Shown here: piece after piece, positions 54,615 to 63,735 of the stretch
How positions within the stretch are numbered: position 1 is the stretch's first letter
How the letters are laid out: each line of letters begins with the position of its first letter
Origin: an uncultured Trueperaceae bacterium
Lineage (GTDB): Bacteria; Deinococcota; Deinococci; Deinococcales; Trueperaceae
Direction of reading: 5' to 3'
Length of the DNA stretch: 64,000 nucleotides
NCBI GenBank assembly: GCA_913057165.1
Contig: CAJXNS010000002.1
Span: forward strand, 1 to 64,000
The notes under the pieces: generated by a model
The model's database searches: none
Told to the model about the DNA's origin: nothing
What the model saw: only the letters and a program-made list of their open reading frames with translations
Position numbers and translations under genes: made by a program

Positions 54615-55384
54615 CCCCAAGCGAGCGTCTCGGCCACCAAATCCGGGCGTCGCTGGTGCTCATCAGTATCCTGGCCACCATCGCCTTTAACGCCCTGTCG
54701 CAGATCCTGCCGCTCATGGGGCGCACCGCAGGCGACATTAGCGATGCGTACCCTGTACCTTTCACGCCAGCCGGTTACGTCTTCAGTATTTGGAGCGTCA
54801 TTTATGTGGGCCTCATCGCGTACGCCATCTGGCAAGCCCGTCCGGCCCAGTGGACCAACCCGCACCTGCAACAAGCGGCCCCCTGGGTACTGCTTTCAGG
54901 TGCCCTGAATGTCGCCTGGCTGGTCGCCTGGCATGCGCTCGCGTTCGTTCCCTCACTCGTCATTATCGTGTTACTGCTCGCAAGCGTCGCCCGGGTGTAC
55001 GCCCTGGCGCGCCGAGCAGCGCACGGCAGTACCGCCGGCACGGTGTTCGCCCGCCTACCGTTTGCGGTGTACGTCGGCTGGTTGAGCGTCGCGACCATCG
55101 CCAACGCCAGCGTCCTCGGCTGGAGCCTCGGCTGGCAAGGGGCCCCATGGAGTGCTGAAACGTGGACCGTCATCATGATCCTGATCGCCACCGTGCTCGG
55201 TTTGGCGTTCCTTCGTTTTGACCGCAACGTGCCGTACGTGGCCGTGCTCATTTGGGCGTTTATTGGGATTGCCGTCGCGGTTGGGTTCCCCTCACTCGTC
55301 GCGTCGGTTGCCGTCACGGTGGTGGCCCTCCTGCTTGGCGGCGCGATCGGTGTGCTCATGCAGCGCCCCGGACGCACCGCATGA
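54611..55384 (+). CDS. TspO/MBR-related tryptophan-rich membrane protein
   Basis: A 257-residue polytopic protein with about seven hydrophobic helices. The segment PFTPAGYVFSIWSVIYVGLI matches the TspO/MBR core where PxWxF and W..Y motifs bind tetrapyrroles, and tryptophans recur. It is longer than typical TspO (about 160) because of extra helices. It overlaps ribH and the following zinc protein by four bases each, forming a tight operon. A tetrapyrrole- or stress-linked role is possible but not shown. Confidence 0.75.
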   Translation: MTPSERLGHQIRASLVLISILATIAFNALSQILPLMGRTAGDISDAYPVPFTPAGYVFSIWSVIYVGLIAYAIWQARPAQWTNPHLQQAAPWVLLSGALNVAWLVAWHALAFVPSLVIIVLLLASVARVYALARRAAHGSTAGTVFARLPFAVYVGWLSVATIANASVLGWSLGWQGAPWSAETWTVIMILIATVLGLAFLRFDRNVPYVAVLIWAFIGIAVAVGFPSLVASVAVTVVALLLGGAIGVLMQRPGRTA

Positions 55385-55776
55385 GCCACGATTCTGACGC
55401 TCCCAACCCCGTGTGGACCGACCGTGAGATCGTCCTTGAGTACTTCCCAAGTACCCACGAGCACCTGGTCCCAAAACCGCTGCGGTTCCACCTCAACGAT
55501 GTTGGCGATGGACGCACCGACGTGCTGACCCACGACGGTGAACGACTCGGGCAGCTCAGTCCGGTTGAGCCGCACGGCAACCCCACGGGTGAACTGTGCT
55601 GCGACCTGTGCCAGCGCACCGGCACCCGGCGGTTTTTAGGCCTCTTTCGCTTCGCTGCGGACGACGGGGCGCGCCAGCGGGTGCGTTACATCACCGCCTG
55701 CCGTGACCGGACCGCCTGTGAAGACCGCAGGATCAGCGATGTGAGCCTTGACCGCCTCCTGCGCGGCCTCCTGTAA
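55381..55776 (+). CDS. small cysteine-containing protein, possible zinc finger
   Basis: A 131-residue soluble protein whose C-terminal half holds CCDLCQRTG and, 30 residues on, TACRDRTACED, giving Cys pairs at spacing suited to a treble-clef or zinc-ribbon site. It resembles loosely the FusB/FBP-type zinc-finger of elongation factor-G binding proteins, but this is not certain. It overlaps the TspO-like gene (ATGA) and is the last gene of the ribH operon. Confidence 0.6.
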   Translation: MSHDSDAPNPVWTDREIVLEYFPSTHEHLVPKPLRFHLNDVGDGRTDVLTHDGERLGQLSPVEPHGNPTGELCCDLCQRTGTRRFLGLFRFAADDGARQRVRYITACRDRTACEDRRISDVSLDRLLRGLL

Positions 55777-55783
55777 AACGCGG

Positions 55784-55789
55784 TAGCCT
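55784..55789 (+). promoter_or_regulatory. candidate -10 box of the 55799 aminotransferase
   Basis: TAGCCT ends 9 nt before ATG 55799, slightly longer than the usual spacing. Confidence 0.4.
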
Positions 55790-55798
55790 CCAACCATC

Positions 55799-56974
55799 AT
55801 GGCCAGGTCGGTCCGTTCCCTGCGTGCCGAGCGCATGCCCGAAAGCCCGTTCGCAACCATGAACGCCGCCAAGATTGCCGCACGCAACAACGGCCTAAGC
55901 GTCACGGACCTGTCGATCGGCGCGTCGGACATGCCGCCGCCCGAAGCGCCCCTCAAAGCGATCGCTGAAGCCGTCTGGGATCCAGGCACGTACACCTACA
56001 GCCTGTGGGACTCCACCCGCCCCTTGCGGGACGCCGCGACGGCCTGGCACGCCCGCCGTTACGGCAGCAACCTCGACCCAGAACGGCACGCCATCCCGCT
56101 CATAGGCGCGCAAGAAGGTTTCGCCAACCTACTGCTTGCCACCACCGACCCAGGCGACACGGTGCTCGTCACAGAACCGGGCTACCCGAACTGGTTTGGT
56201 GCCATCGCGGTCGCTGGCGTTCACCGTCATCCGCTCCCCCTCACGGCCGCAAACGACTTCCTACCTGACTTGGACGCGGTACCAAGCGATGTTGCCCACG
56301 CCGCACGGCTGCTGGTTCTCAGCTACCCCAACAACCCCACAGCCGGCGTGGCCACCCGCGAGTTTTTCGCCGATGCCCTTGCGTTCTGCGACGCGTACGA
56401 CCTACTCTTGGTCCACGACTTTCCGTACGTCGACATGGTCTTCGGTGAAGGCACAGCGCCGTCCGCGCTGGAACCACCCGGCGCTCTCGACCGCACCGTC
56501 GAGCTCTACTCGATGTCCAAGAGCGTCCACATGTCCGGCTTCCGCGCCGGGTTCGCCCTCGGACAACCAGACGCCCTGGCGGCGCTCAAGACCGTGAAAA
56601 GTGCCATCGACTTCAACCCTTGGTTGGGCATCCAACGCGCAGCCGTGGCGGCCTTGGGGTTGCCACGTGAGCGCATCCAGCAAGACGTCAAACGGTTTGA
56701 ACACCGCCGCGACGCCTTACTGGGCGCCTTACGTGACGGCGGGCTTGACGTGCGCACACCCCAAGCGGGCATGTTCGTTTGGGCGCCGCTCCCGCAAGGA
56801 TGGGGCGACTCCACCGCGTTCGCGCTGGACCTTGTGGCCCGCACCGGGGTCGCGGTTGCACCTGGCGTGGCGTTCGGACCGAGTGGGGAAGGCTGGATGC
56901 GTCTCGCGTTGGTGGCCGAACCCGCCCGCTTGGCGGAGGCCGGCCGCCTGATTGCCCAACACCGGCCGACCTAG
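55799..56974 (+). CDS. class I/II PLP-dependent aminotransferase
   Basis: A 391-residue fold-type I enzyme. The N-terminal YSLWDSTRPLRDA segment, AQEGFANLLLATTDPGD, LVLSYPNNPTAGVA, HDFPYVDMVFG and the PLP lysine in SMSKSVHMSGFRAGF are typical of the alanine/aspartate/LL-diaminopimelate branch. The amino acid is not determinable. Its stop shares CTAG with the convergent CPBP gene. Confidence 0.85.
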   Translation: MARSVRSLRAERMPESPFATMNAAKIAARNNGLSVTDLSIGASDMPPPEAPLKAIAEAVWDPGTYTYSLWDSTRPLRDAATAWHARRYGSNLDPERHAIPLIGAQEGFANLLLATTDPGDTVLVTEPGYPNWFGAIAVAGVHRHPLPLTAANDFLPDLDAVPSDVAHAARLLVLSYPNNPTAGVATREFFADALAFCDAYDLLLVHDFPYVDMVFGEGTAPSALEPPGALDRTVELYSMSKSVHMSGFRAGFALGQPDALAALKTVKSAIDFNPWLGIQRAAVAALGLPRERIQQDVKRFEHRRDALLGALRDGGLDVRTPQAGMFVWAPLPQGWGDSTAFALDLVARTGVAVAPGVAFGPSGEGWMRLALVAEPARLAEAGRLIAQHRPT

Positions 56975-57486
56975 CGGCGGGCCTGCACCACCGCGGCCAG
57001 GTTCACCAACGCATGGGCGGTGGCGGCAGCCCACAGGCCACCCCCTGTCAAACTCAAGGCACCGAAGACCAACCCCATGATGAATGCGATGACGGGATAG
57101 ATGCGCGTTCGCCGGTCAAACGACGGGTGCAGCACCCCGAACAGCAGCGCTTGCGGCACGAGCCCGATCGCCGGCAGCAGCACCCCCCGAAAGAGCACCT
57201 CCTCAGCGACGGCGCCAAGCGACGTCAGTAGAATCAGCTGCCACGTTGTGAGCGGCATGCGACGCAACATCGTGCGGGTTTGGGCCGCAAGCCTACGAAG
57301 ACCCCGTACGTATGCCAGTGCCCAACCTTCCACCGCGATGATGGCCACCCCAACCACCAAACCGGTCAGGACGGCCAGCCCCCACGGCCAGCCTGTCTCC
57401 CACGCGCCAGCAGGCAGAAACCCCCAACCGATCACGCCGGCAAGGAGCGACGGAGCAAACGAGAGGGCCGCTTGCGTCCTCGTCAT
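56971..57486 (-). CDS. CPBP-family intramembrane metalloprotease
   Basis: A 171-residue membrane protein. EEVLFRG (about 110-116) is the signature first motif with the catalytic Glu pair; the second motif appears as FGVLHP and the third as ATAHALVN, giving His ligands. It corresponds to the CAAX prenyl-protease-like/bacteriocin-processing or self-immunity family. ATG 57486 overlaps the stop of the upstream tRNA nucleotidyltransferase (ATGA). Stop shares CTAG with the convergent gene. Confidence 0.82.
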   Translation of the reverse strand: MTRTQAALSFAPSLLAGVIGWGFLPAGAWETGWPWGLAVLTGLVVGVAIIAVEGWALAYVRGLRRLAAQTRTMLRRMPLTTWQLILLTSLGAVAEEVLFRGVLLPAIGLVPQALLFGVLHPSFDRRTRIYPVIAFIMGLVFGALSLTGGGLWAAATAHALVNLAAVVQARR

Positions 57487-58850
57487 GACGGCCACCGGTG
57501 CTGCTGCACATCCCACCACGCGTGAAGGGCCCGTTCGGCCTCCTCGCGGCTTGCCACGTCGCCCACGGCGCGCGACTCAGCCACAAAGCGAAGCGCTTCG
57601 CCAACCCAAGGGCCCGGCGTGACGTTCAGTAGCCGCATGACATCCTCACCACCCAGCAGGGGAGGTGCATCCGGTAAGGCTTCAAGCTCGCTCACCACGC
57701 GCGCAACGGCCTGCCGGTAGCGGTCCCGTCCGGCCTTGCTTGCCGCCCGCCCGCGGGCCGCCTCACGGTCGGCGAGCATCAGGTGAAGCAGTCCAGGGAG
57801 TAGGTGCCTGTAACGGTACGCAAAACGACGCGCGGACCGTGATGAGTCCGGCAGGCGCACCATGTGCCGCCCGACGAGCTCAGACGCGCGCGCCACCACC
57901 GCCGCGCTGTAACGAAGGCGGCGTAACGCCTGGGTGGTTTGTTCAGCGCCGATGGTTGCATGCCCCTCAAACCAGGCCCGCCCACCTTCAAGGGAGCGGC
58001 AAGCCGGCTTGCCGACGTCGTGCATGAGAGTGGCCAGCCGCACCTCAAGGGGCGCATCCGGGAAGGCGGTCACGAGCCGCTGAAGGGCGTCGCACTGATG
58101 CTCAAGCACGTCCAAATGATGCAAGCTGCCTTGCGCGACGCCTTCACCCTCCACCATGACCGGTAGGACATGCTGCAGCCAACCCATCCTGTGCAAATCA
58201 AGGATGGCGTCTCCCGGCGTGGGGCCGAACAGGATCGCGGTTAACTCATCGCGGATGCGTTCCATGGCCGGCATGGCAAGCCGACCTGAGGCGATCTCTG
58301 CAGCCACATCTTGCGCGGCTGCACGCGTTAATGTGTCCCACTCTAATCCCAATAGAGCAGCCAGCCGCACGCCGCGCACGCCGCGTACCGGATCGTCCAG
58401 CAGGGCACCGTCAGACACCTGCCGCAGGACGCCTTGCGTCAGGTCCGCCAAGCCACCATGGGGGTCCACCAGACCTTCAGCCGTGAGCGCCATCGCGTTC
58501 ACCGTAAAGTCGCGCGCTTGCAGGTTGGCCATGAGATCGCCGTCGACCGGCACGAAATCGAACGTCCGGTCCCCCTGCACGACACGCCAGTGACCACGCG
58601 CCTCATCCAGAGCGAAGGCGTCACCCTCCACCTGTGCGGCGAGCGCGCGCGCCTCAGCGGCTGGATCGTCGACCGCCCAATCCCAATCACGTGACGGCCG
58701 ACCCAACAAGGCGTCGCGCACCGCACCCCCCACCAGAGCCCCACCGGTCGGCTGCGGCATGAAGGCCGTGAGCGACAGTCGTTCACGGTTCATCCGCACG
58801 CGACGACGGTGCCGGTTCAACCAGCGGGAAGGAGGCCATAGGGTCCGCAT
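57483..58850 (-). CDS. tRNA nucleotidyltransferase/poly(A) polymerase family protein with HD domain
   Basis: A 455-residue class II nucleotidyltransferase. The head domain has GGAVRDALLGRPSRDWDWAV with the catalytic DxD, ARDFTVNAMAL, and ERIRDELTAILF. A C-terminal HD domain is seen in HLDVLEHQCDAL and LATLMHDVGKP. It may add CCA or only part of it (CC- or A-adding); Deinococcus splits the two activities, so a partner could exist elsewhere. ATG 58850 fits a TAGCCT box 10 nt upstream; ATG 58793 is an alternative. Divergent from coaE. Confidence 0.88.
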   Translation of the reverse strand: MRTLWPPSRWLNRHRRRVRMNRERLSLTAFMPQPTGGALVGGAVRDALLGRPSRDWDWAVDDPAAEARALAAQVEGDAFALDEARGHWRVVQGDRTFDFVPVDGDLMANLQARDFTVNAMALTAEGLVDPHGGLADLTQGVLRQVSDGALLDDPVRGVRGVRLAALLGLEWDTLTRAAAQDVAAEIASGRLAMPAMERIRDELTAILFGPTPGDAILDLHRMGWLQHVLPVMVEGEGVAQGSLHHLDVLEHQCDALQRLVTAFPDAPLEVRLATLMHDVGKPACRSLEGGRAWFEGHATIGAEQTTQALRRLRYSAAVVARASELVGRHMVRLPDSSRSARRFAYRYRHLLPGLLHLMLADREAARGRAASKAGRDRYRQAVARVVSELEALPDAPPLLGGEDVMRLLNVTPGPWVGEALRFVAESRAVGDVASREEAERALHAWWDVQQHRWPS

Positions 58851-58860
58851 TGCGCCCCTC

Positions 58861-58866
58861 AGGCTA
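58861..58866 (-). promoter_or_regulatory. candidate -10 box of the nucleotidyltransferase gene
   Basis: TAGCCT on the minus strand ends 10 nt before the start at 58850. Confidence 0.4.
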
Positions 58867-58889
58867 GCGCAACGTGGTGGAATGCCGGC

Positions 58890-59492
58890 ATGGCATTACA
58901 CGTGGGCCTTACCGGCAGTATCGGAGCCGGCAAAAGCACCGTTGCTCGCCGCCTCGCGTCGTGGGGCGCCCGCGTGGTCGACGCCGACAGCCTCGTCGCA
59001 GACGCCTACCGCAGGCCCGACGTGCTCGACGCTGTCACGGAACGTTTCGGTCCTGACGCCGTCCAGGAAGGTCGCATTAAGCGCGACGTGCTAGCCGCCC
59101 ACGTGTTTGCGGACCCCCAAGAACGCCGCTGGCTTGAAGGGCTCATCCATCCTGTCGTTGCGGAGTTACGGTCCGCGGCTCGCCAAGCCGCCGAACGCGA
59201 CGGCGTGCGTGTCGTGGTGCACGACGTTCCGCTCCTGTTTGAGACCGGTATCGACCAGCAGATGAATTTGAATGTGCTGATCACCGCCCCACCCGACGTG
59301 CGCGCCAAGCGGGCTTGGGAGCGGTCGGGCATGGACCGCGACGCGTTTGACGCCCGCGATCGAGCGCAAATGCCGGATGCCGAAAAGCGTGAAAAGGCCG
59401 ACGTCGTGGTCATCAACGACGCCGGCCTGCAAGAACTTCACGAGGCAGTGGATCAAATTTGGCGCGAACGCATCGCGCCGTACCTGGATTAG
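58890..59492 (+). CDS. coaE: dephospho-CoA kinase
   Basis: A 200-residue P-loop kinase for the last step of coenzyme A synthesis. [16 protein letters not shown] is the Walker A, VVDADSLV and [12 protein letters not shown] are typical, and [11 protein letters not shown] and [15 protein letters not shown] (in parts) follow. Length is normal. Its stop shares TTAG with the convergent transketolase. The upstream region with TGGAAT 6 nt before the ATG could be a weak leaderless box. Confidence 0.94.
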   Translation: MALHVGLTGSIGAGKSTVARRLASWGARVVDADSLVADAYRRPDVLDAVTERFGPDAVQEGRIKRDVLAAHVFADPQERRWLEGLIHPVVAELRSAARQAAERDGVRVVVHDVPLLFETGIDQQMNLNVLITAPPDVRAKRAWERSGMDRDAFDARDRAQMPDAEKREKADVVVINDAGLQELHEAVDQIWRERIAPYLD

Positions 59493-61486
59493 CCAGCGAG
59501 TAACCGCTTGGCACGCTCGGCAACGGCTTCAGCGGTGAAGCCGAACGCCTCCATCACCCGGCCGCCTGGAGCCGAAGCGCCGTAATCATCGACGCCAAGA
59601 CTGTCGCCTTTCGAGCCGACGTAGCGGCACCAGCCAAGCGTGGACGCCGCTTCAACGGACAGCCTGGCTTCCACGTTGGGCGGAATGACGGACGCCTGGT
59701 ACGCCGCATCTTGCTGTTCGAAGCGGTCCCAGCTGGGCATGGACACCACCCGCGTGGGAATGCCGTCCGCTTCAAGCAGCGTCTTGGCTTCCAGGCACAG
59801 CGACACCTCTGAGCCGGAGGCGAGCAGGACCAGTTGCGGAGCCGCACCACTCGCGTCGGCATGCACGTACGCTCCGCGTGCCACGCCGTCCTCGGGCACC
59901 GTAAGCTCCGGAACGTTTTGGCGCGTCAGGATCAGTGCGGTTGGACCGTCTGTGCGTTCAAGGGCCGCTTGCCACGCTTGCGCGGTTTCGTGCGCATCGG
60001 CGGGACGAACGACCGATAGGTTGGGGATGGCCCGGAGGGCAGCCACGTGCGCTTCCGGTTGGTGGGTGGGGCCGTCTCCACCTAAACCGATGCTGTCGTG
60101 GGTGAAGACGTACACCACCGGCTGCTTCATCAGGGCTGAGAGCCGCAAGGCGGGCCGCAGGTAGTCGGAAAACACCAGGAAGGTCGCCACGAACGGGCGC
60201 ATGCCGCCATGCAGCGCCATGCCGTTGGCGATCGCCGCCATGCCGTGCTCACGAATGCCGAAATGCACGATGCGGCCGGCCATATCGTCGGGCCGCATTG
60301 AGCGTTCCCCGTCAAGGTCGGTGTTGTTCGAGCCGGCCAGGTCAGCCGACCCGCCGACCAGCTCGGGCATCAACGAGGCGTAGTGGTTCAGCGCCGCACC
60401 GGATGACTTACGGGTGGCAGCTGAGCCGCCCGCGATGTCCGGCAGGGCGCCCGACACGCCGTCTGGCAGCTCGCCGCGCATGCGGCGTGCCAGTTCGCTT
60501 GCTTCTTGTGGGTACGTGGTCTCGTAGTACGTCCACAACTCCTGCCAGGCCGCTTGGGCGGCTTTGCCGGCCGTCATCACAGCCTCACGTTCCGTCTGCA
60601 GTGACTCGGGCACGGTGAACTCTGGCCAGTCGATACCGAGGGCGCGTTTGGTGGCTGCGGCCTCCTCGTCACCCAACACGGAACCATGAACCTTCGAGGT
60701 ACCCGCCAGGTTTGGCGAGCCGTAACCGATGGTGGTTTTCACCGCAATGAACGACGGCCGTTCGGTCTCAAGCCTGGCAGCCTCCAACGCCTCAAGAATC
60801 GCGGCGGTGTCGTCACCGTTCTCGACGCGCTGGACGTGCCAACCGTAGGCTTCGTAGCGTTTCATGGTGTCTTCGGTGAAGGTGATCCCGGTCGGGCCGT
60901 CGATGCTGATGCCGTTGTCGTCGTACAGCACCGTCAGTTTGTCCAAACCGAGGTGACCGGCAAGCGAGGATGCTTCTGAGGTGACGCCCTCCATGAGGTC
61001 CCCGTCGCTGGCGATCACGTAGGTGCGGTGGTCAACCACCGTCGCGTCAGGACGGTTGTACACAGCGGCCAGGTGCGCTTCTGCCATGGCGATCCCCACG
61101 GCGGTGGCGAGGCCCTGACCGAGTGGGCCGGTGGTGGTTTCTACCCCGGGTGTGTGACCCACCTCAGGGTGCCCTGGCGTGCGGCTTTGCCACTGCCGGT
61201 AGGCACGCAGGTCGTCCATGGTGACGTCGTAGCCGCTTAAGTGAAGCAGGCTGTACTGCAACATGGAGCCGTGCCCGGCGGACTGCACGTACCGGTCGCG
61301 GTTCCACCAGCTGGGGTCTTGGGGGTTGTGCCGCATGGTGTGACGGAACAACGCCCAGCCCATCGGGGCGCAACCCATCGGCATGCCGGGGTGACCGTCA
61401 CCGGAGGCTTGCGTCGCATCGATCGTGAGCGCGCGAACCGTGTTGGCAGCCAAGTCGTTGAGGTGGTCGTCGGTGTGAAGCGGCAT
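59489..61486 (-). CDS. tkt: transketolase
   Basis: A 665-residue ThDP enzyme of the pentose phosphate pathway. The N-terminal [23 protein letters not shown] and [19 protein letters not shown] (in parts) segments bind ThDP-metal. The middle Pyr domain has [29 protein letters not shown] and [22 protein letters not shown] (in parts), and the C-terminal domain follows from about 540. GGAGGAATGC precedes ATG 61486. Confidence 0.95.
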   Translation of the reverse strand: MPLHTDDHLNDLAANTVRALTIDATQASGDGHPGMPMGCAPMGWALFRHTMRHNPQDPSWWNRDRYVQSAGHGSMLQYSLLHLSGYDVTMDDLRAYRQWQSRTPGHPEVGHTPGVETTTGPLGQGLATAVGIAMAEAHLAAVYNRPDATVVDHRTYVIASDGDLMEGVTSEASSLAGHLGLDKLTVLYDDNGISIDGPTGITFTEDTMKRYEAYGWHVQRVENGDDTAAILEALEAARLETERPSFIAVKTTIGYGSPNLAGTSKVHGSVLGDEEAAATKRALGIDWPEFTVPESLQTEREAVMTAGKAAQAAWQELWTYYETTYPQEASELARRMRGELPDGVSGALPDIAGGSAATRKSSGAALNHYASLMPELVGGSADLAGSNNTDLDGERSMRPDDMAGRIVHFGIREHGMAAIANGMALHGGMRPFVATFLVFSDYLRPALRLSALMKQPVVYVFTHDSIGLGGDGPTHQPEAHVAALRAIPNLSVVRPADAHETAQAWQAALERTDGPTALILTRQNVPELTVPEDGVARGAYVHADASGAAPQLVLLASGSEVSLCLEAKTLLEADGIPTRVVSMPSWDRFEQQDAAYQASVIPPNVEARLSVEAASTLGWCRYVGSKGDSLGVDDYGASAPGGRVMEAFGFTAEAVAERAKRLLAG

Positions 61487-61644
61487 GCATTCCTCCAAAG
61501 CGGCCGGGACGCAACGCAAACTGAGCCGTCCTCGAAGCCGCAGGTACCATAGCAGCCGGACCGGATTTCGTGCCTCCTGCAAGGAAAAACTGGTACGCTC
61601 CGCGCATCTTCAACATCCCGCAACGGGCCCTTTGGAGGACCGCC

Positions 61645-62229
61645 ATGGCTTTACCTACCCACCGTCAACCCACCCTTCCGTTGATCGTTCAACTCACCCA
61701 AGCCTGGACAGCGCCAACGTGGGTACGACGCGCCACCTTGCTGGTTGGCGGCGTCGTGTTCCTCGCCTTGCTCGCCCAAGTGCGGATCCCCCTTGGCCCC
61801 GTGCCTGTCACCGGCCAAACGTTCGGGGTCCTGTTGATTGGCATGGCGTACGGCGCACGCGGTGGTGCCCTCACCACCTTGGCGTACGTGCTGCTGGGCG
61901 CGGCTGGCGCACCGATCTTTACTGCCTTCTCAGCAGGCCTGGCGGGCGTGACGGCGGGCTACCTGCTGGCGTTCCCTGCGGCGGCTTACTTGGTGGGGCG
62001 TCTGGCGGAGCGCGGTTACGACCGGACGGCCTGGTCCACGGCGCTTGCGATGCTGCTCGGCACGGCCGTCATCTACGCCGGTGGCCTCGCATGGTTACGC
62101 ACCCTCGCACCGGATTGGGGCACGACCGTGGCGTGGGGCCTGACCCCGTTCCTGCTTGGGGATGCGCTGAAGGTCGCCCTGGCAGCATGGGCGCTACCTA
62201 GTCTGACGTCGCGTCTCGGCCGCCGCTGA
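61645..62229 (+). CDS. bioY: biotin transporter BioY (ECF S component)
   Basis: A 194-residue membrane protein with about six hydrophobic helices. AQVRIPLGPVPVTGQTFGVLLIG is the BioY signature, and AYVLLGAAGAPIFTAFSAGL with TAGYLLAFPAAAYLVG follow. It works with ECF energy-coupling components encoded elsewhere, or alone. ATG 61645 has TTTGGAGG upstream; a start at 61570 would add basic residues of no clear role. No BirA operator was recognised. Confidence 0.93.
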   Translation: MALPTHRQPTLPLIVQLTQAWTAPTWVRRATLLVGGVVFLALLAQVRIPLGPVPVTGQTFGVLLIGMAYGARGGALTTLAYVLLGAAGAPIFTAFSAGLAGVTAGYLLAFPAAAYLVGRLAERGYDRTAWSTALAMLLGTAVIYAGGLAWLRTLAPDWGTTVAWGLTPFLLGDALKVALAAWALPSLTSRLGRR

Positions 62230-62244
62230 AGGCCGGACGGCGCC

Positions 62245-63417
62245 ATGGCGTACCCTTCCCTCGCCGGTCGTACCGACCGGATGCAGTCCAGCACCATTCG
62301 TGAGCTGCTTAAGCTCACCGCCCGCGCGGACGTCCTGAATCTGGCAGGTGGGTTGCCTGCAGCAAAACTGTTTCCCATGGAGGAGACCCAAGCGGCGAGT
62401 GAACGCGCCCTCGCACGCCACGGGGTGCGCGCGCTTCAGTACGGGCCTACCGACGGTTTCCCTGAGTTGCGCGCACACGTGGCTGCGATGCTTCCTGGCG
62501 CGCAGCCGGACCAAGTCATTGTGACGAGCGGATCGCAACAAGGCCTCGATTTGGTCGGCAAGGTGGTGCTTGACCCAGGCGACCGGGTGGCCGTCGCGGC
62601 CCCAAGTTACATGGGTGCCTTGCGTGCCTTTGACCCGTACGAACCGGAGTACCTGACGGTGCCGTCGGATGCGGACGGTATCGACTTAGATGCCCTTGAA
62701 GACGTTCTGGCGCAAGGCCCGAAGTTCCTCTACGTGATCCCCGACTTTGATAACCCGCAAGGCAGCTGCATGCCCGCCGCGCGGCGTGAACGCCTGGTGG
62801 AGGCCGCCCGCCGGCATGGGGTGATGCTGGTTGAAGACTCGCCGTACCGCGAACTTCGTTTTGATGGTGACGAGCAACCCACCCTGCATGCGCTTGATCC
62901 CGGAAACGTTGTCCACCTTGGAACCTTGTCGAAGACCCTAGCGCCCGGCCTTCGGGTCGCCTGGGCTGTGGCGCCTGAACCGCTTAAGGACTGGATGGAA
63001 CGCGCCAAGCAGGCGTCCGACTTGCACACCAGCACGTTCACGCAAGCGGTCGCGCTTGAACTTCTCGATGACGGCATTCTAGACGCCCGAAAGCCAGCGT
63101 TGCGGGCGCACTACCGCGAGCAATGCCACCTTCTTGCCGACGCCGTCCGCCAAGAGATGGGCGACGCGTTCCGTTTCGACCTTCCAGCCGGCGGGATGTT
63201 CTTGTGGGGCGAACTGCCGAGCGGGAGCGACGCGCAAGCGTTCTTCCACACGGCGATCGACCACGGTGTCGCGTTCGTGCCCGGTGGACCGTTTTACGCC
63301 AACGGCGGTCCGAGCCACACGCTTAGACTGAGTTTTGCGCAACCCACCGAGCAGGAGTTGCAGGAGGCCGCCCGTCGTCTGGGACGCGCCTGGCAGGCCT
63401 TTCAAAACGGCGCGTAA
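62245..63417 (+). CDS. PLP-dependent aminotransferase, LysN/2-aminoadipate type
   Basis: A 390-residue fold-type I enzyme. NLAGGLPAAKLFP, LQYGPTDGFPELR, VTSGSQQGLDLVGKV and YVIPDFDNPQG match the LysN/AroH-like group that in Thermus transaminates 2-aminoadipate in lysine synthesis. The PLP lysine is in LGTLSKTLAPGLRV, and the C-terminal LRLSFAQPTEQEL is conserved. It follows bioY by 15 nt on the same strand, so they may be co-transcribed. A strong hairpin lies 21 nt beyond its stop. Confidence 0.85.
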   Translation: MAYPSLAGRTDRMQSSTIRELLKLTARADVLNLAGGLPAAKLFPMEETQAASERALARHGVRALQYGPTDGFPELRAHVAAMLPGAQPDQVIVTSGSQQGLDLVGKVVLDPGDRVAVAAPSYMGALRAFDPYEPEYLTVPSDADGIDLDALEDVLAQGPKFLYVIPDFDNPQGSCMPAARRERLVEAARRHGVMLVEDSPYRELRFDGDEQPTLHALDPGNVVHLGTLSKTLAPGLRVAWAVAPEPLKDWMERAKQASDLHTSTFTQAVALELLDDGILDARKPALRAHYREQCHLLADAVRQEMGDAFRFDLPAGGMFLWGELPSGSDAQAFFHTAIDHGVAFVPGGPFYANGGPSHTLRLSFAQPTEQELQEAARRLGRAWQAFQNGA

Positions 63418-63438
63418 GCAACCTCAACCCACACGTGA

Positions 63439-63472
63439 AACGCCCCTGAAGCGCATTGGCTTCAGGGGCGTT
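63439..63472. terminator. perfect 14-bp hairpin downstream of the LysN-like gene
   Basis: AACGCCCCTGAAGC (63439-63452) pairs with GCTTCAGGGGCGTT (63459-63472) around a 6-nt loop. There is no U tract on the plus strand; on the minus strand a short TTT follows, so it could equally end a minus-strand RNA from the unexplained region beyond. Confidence 0.6.
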
Positions 63473-63723
63473 CGGTGCCGCCTTGGACTCAGGGCTTGCG
63501 CCCACGCGTCCGAAGGGGAACGTGAGCCCTACCCTAGGCGGGCACCTCCACTGGTCTTGCGATATTTGTCGTTGATTCAGACCACCTCCTCTCCGTGGTA
63601 CCGACATTTTACAAATTCAAGATTGGCGTGTGATGTGGCGTGTCTCACGTCTTGACGGGCAGCTGACACGGCCCACCCAGCGGGCAAGGACGTTACGGCA
63701 CGCCGCGTAACGGCAAGCGGCGG
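63473..63723. other. intergenic region with possible minus-strand small transcript
   Basis: No gene is convincing here. On the minus strand a strong AGGAGG (63585-63590) lies 8 nt before an ATC that would read a 15-codon frame ending at 63529, and TAAAAT occurs just upstream. A GC-rich self-complementary stretch around 63491-63530 suggests RNA structure. It may be a small RNA or a regulatory leader. Confidence 0.35.
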
Positions 63724-63729
63724 TACGCT
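63724..63729 (+). promoter_or_regulatory. -10 box of the SCO gene, leaderless type
   Basis: TACGCT ends 6 nt before ATG 63736. Confidence 0.5.
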
Positions 63730-63735
63730 TCGCGC

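Noticed and set aside
63323-63607. Minus-strand 94-codon frame overlapping the LysN-like gene
   Set aside because: It overlaps the end of a clear gene and crosses a 14-bp hairpin; the shorter 15-codon frame is listed as a candidate only.
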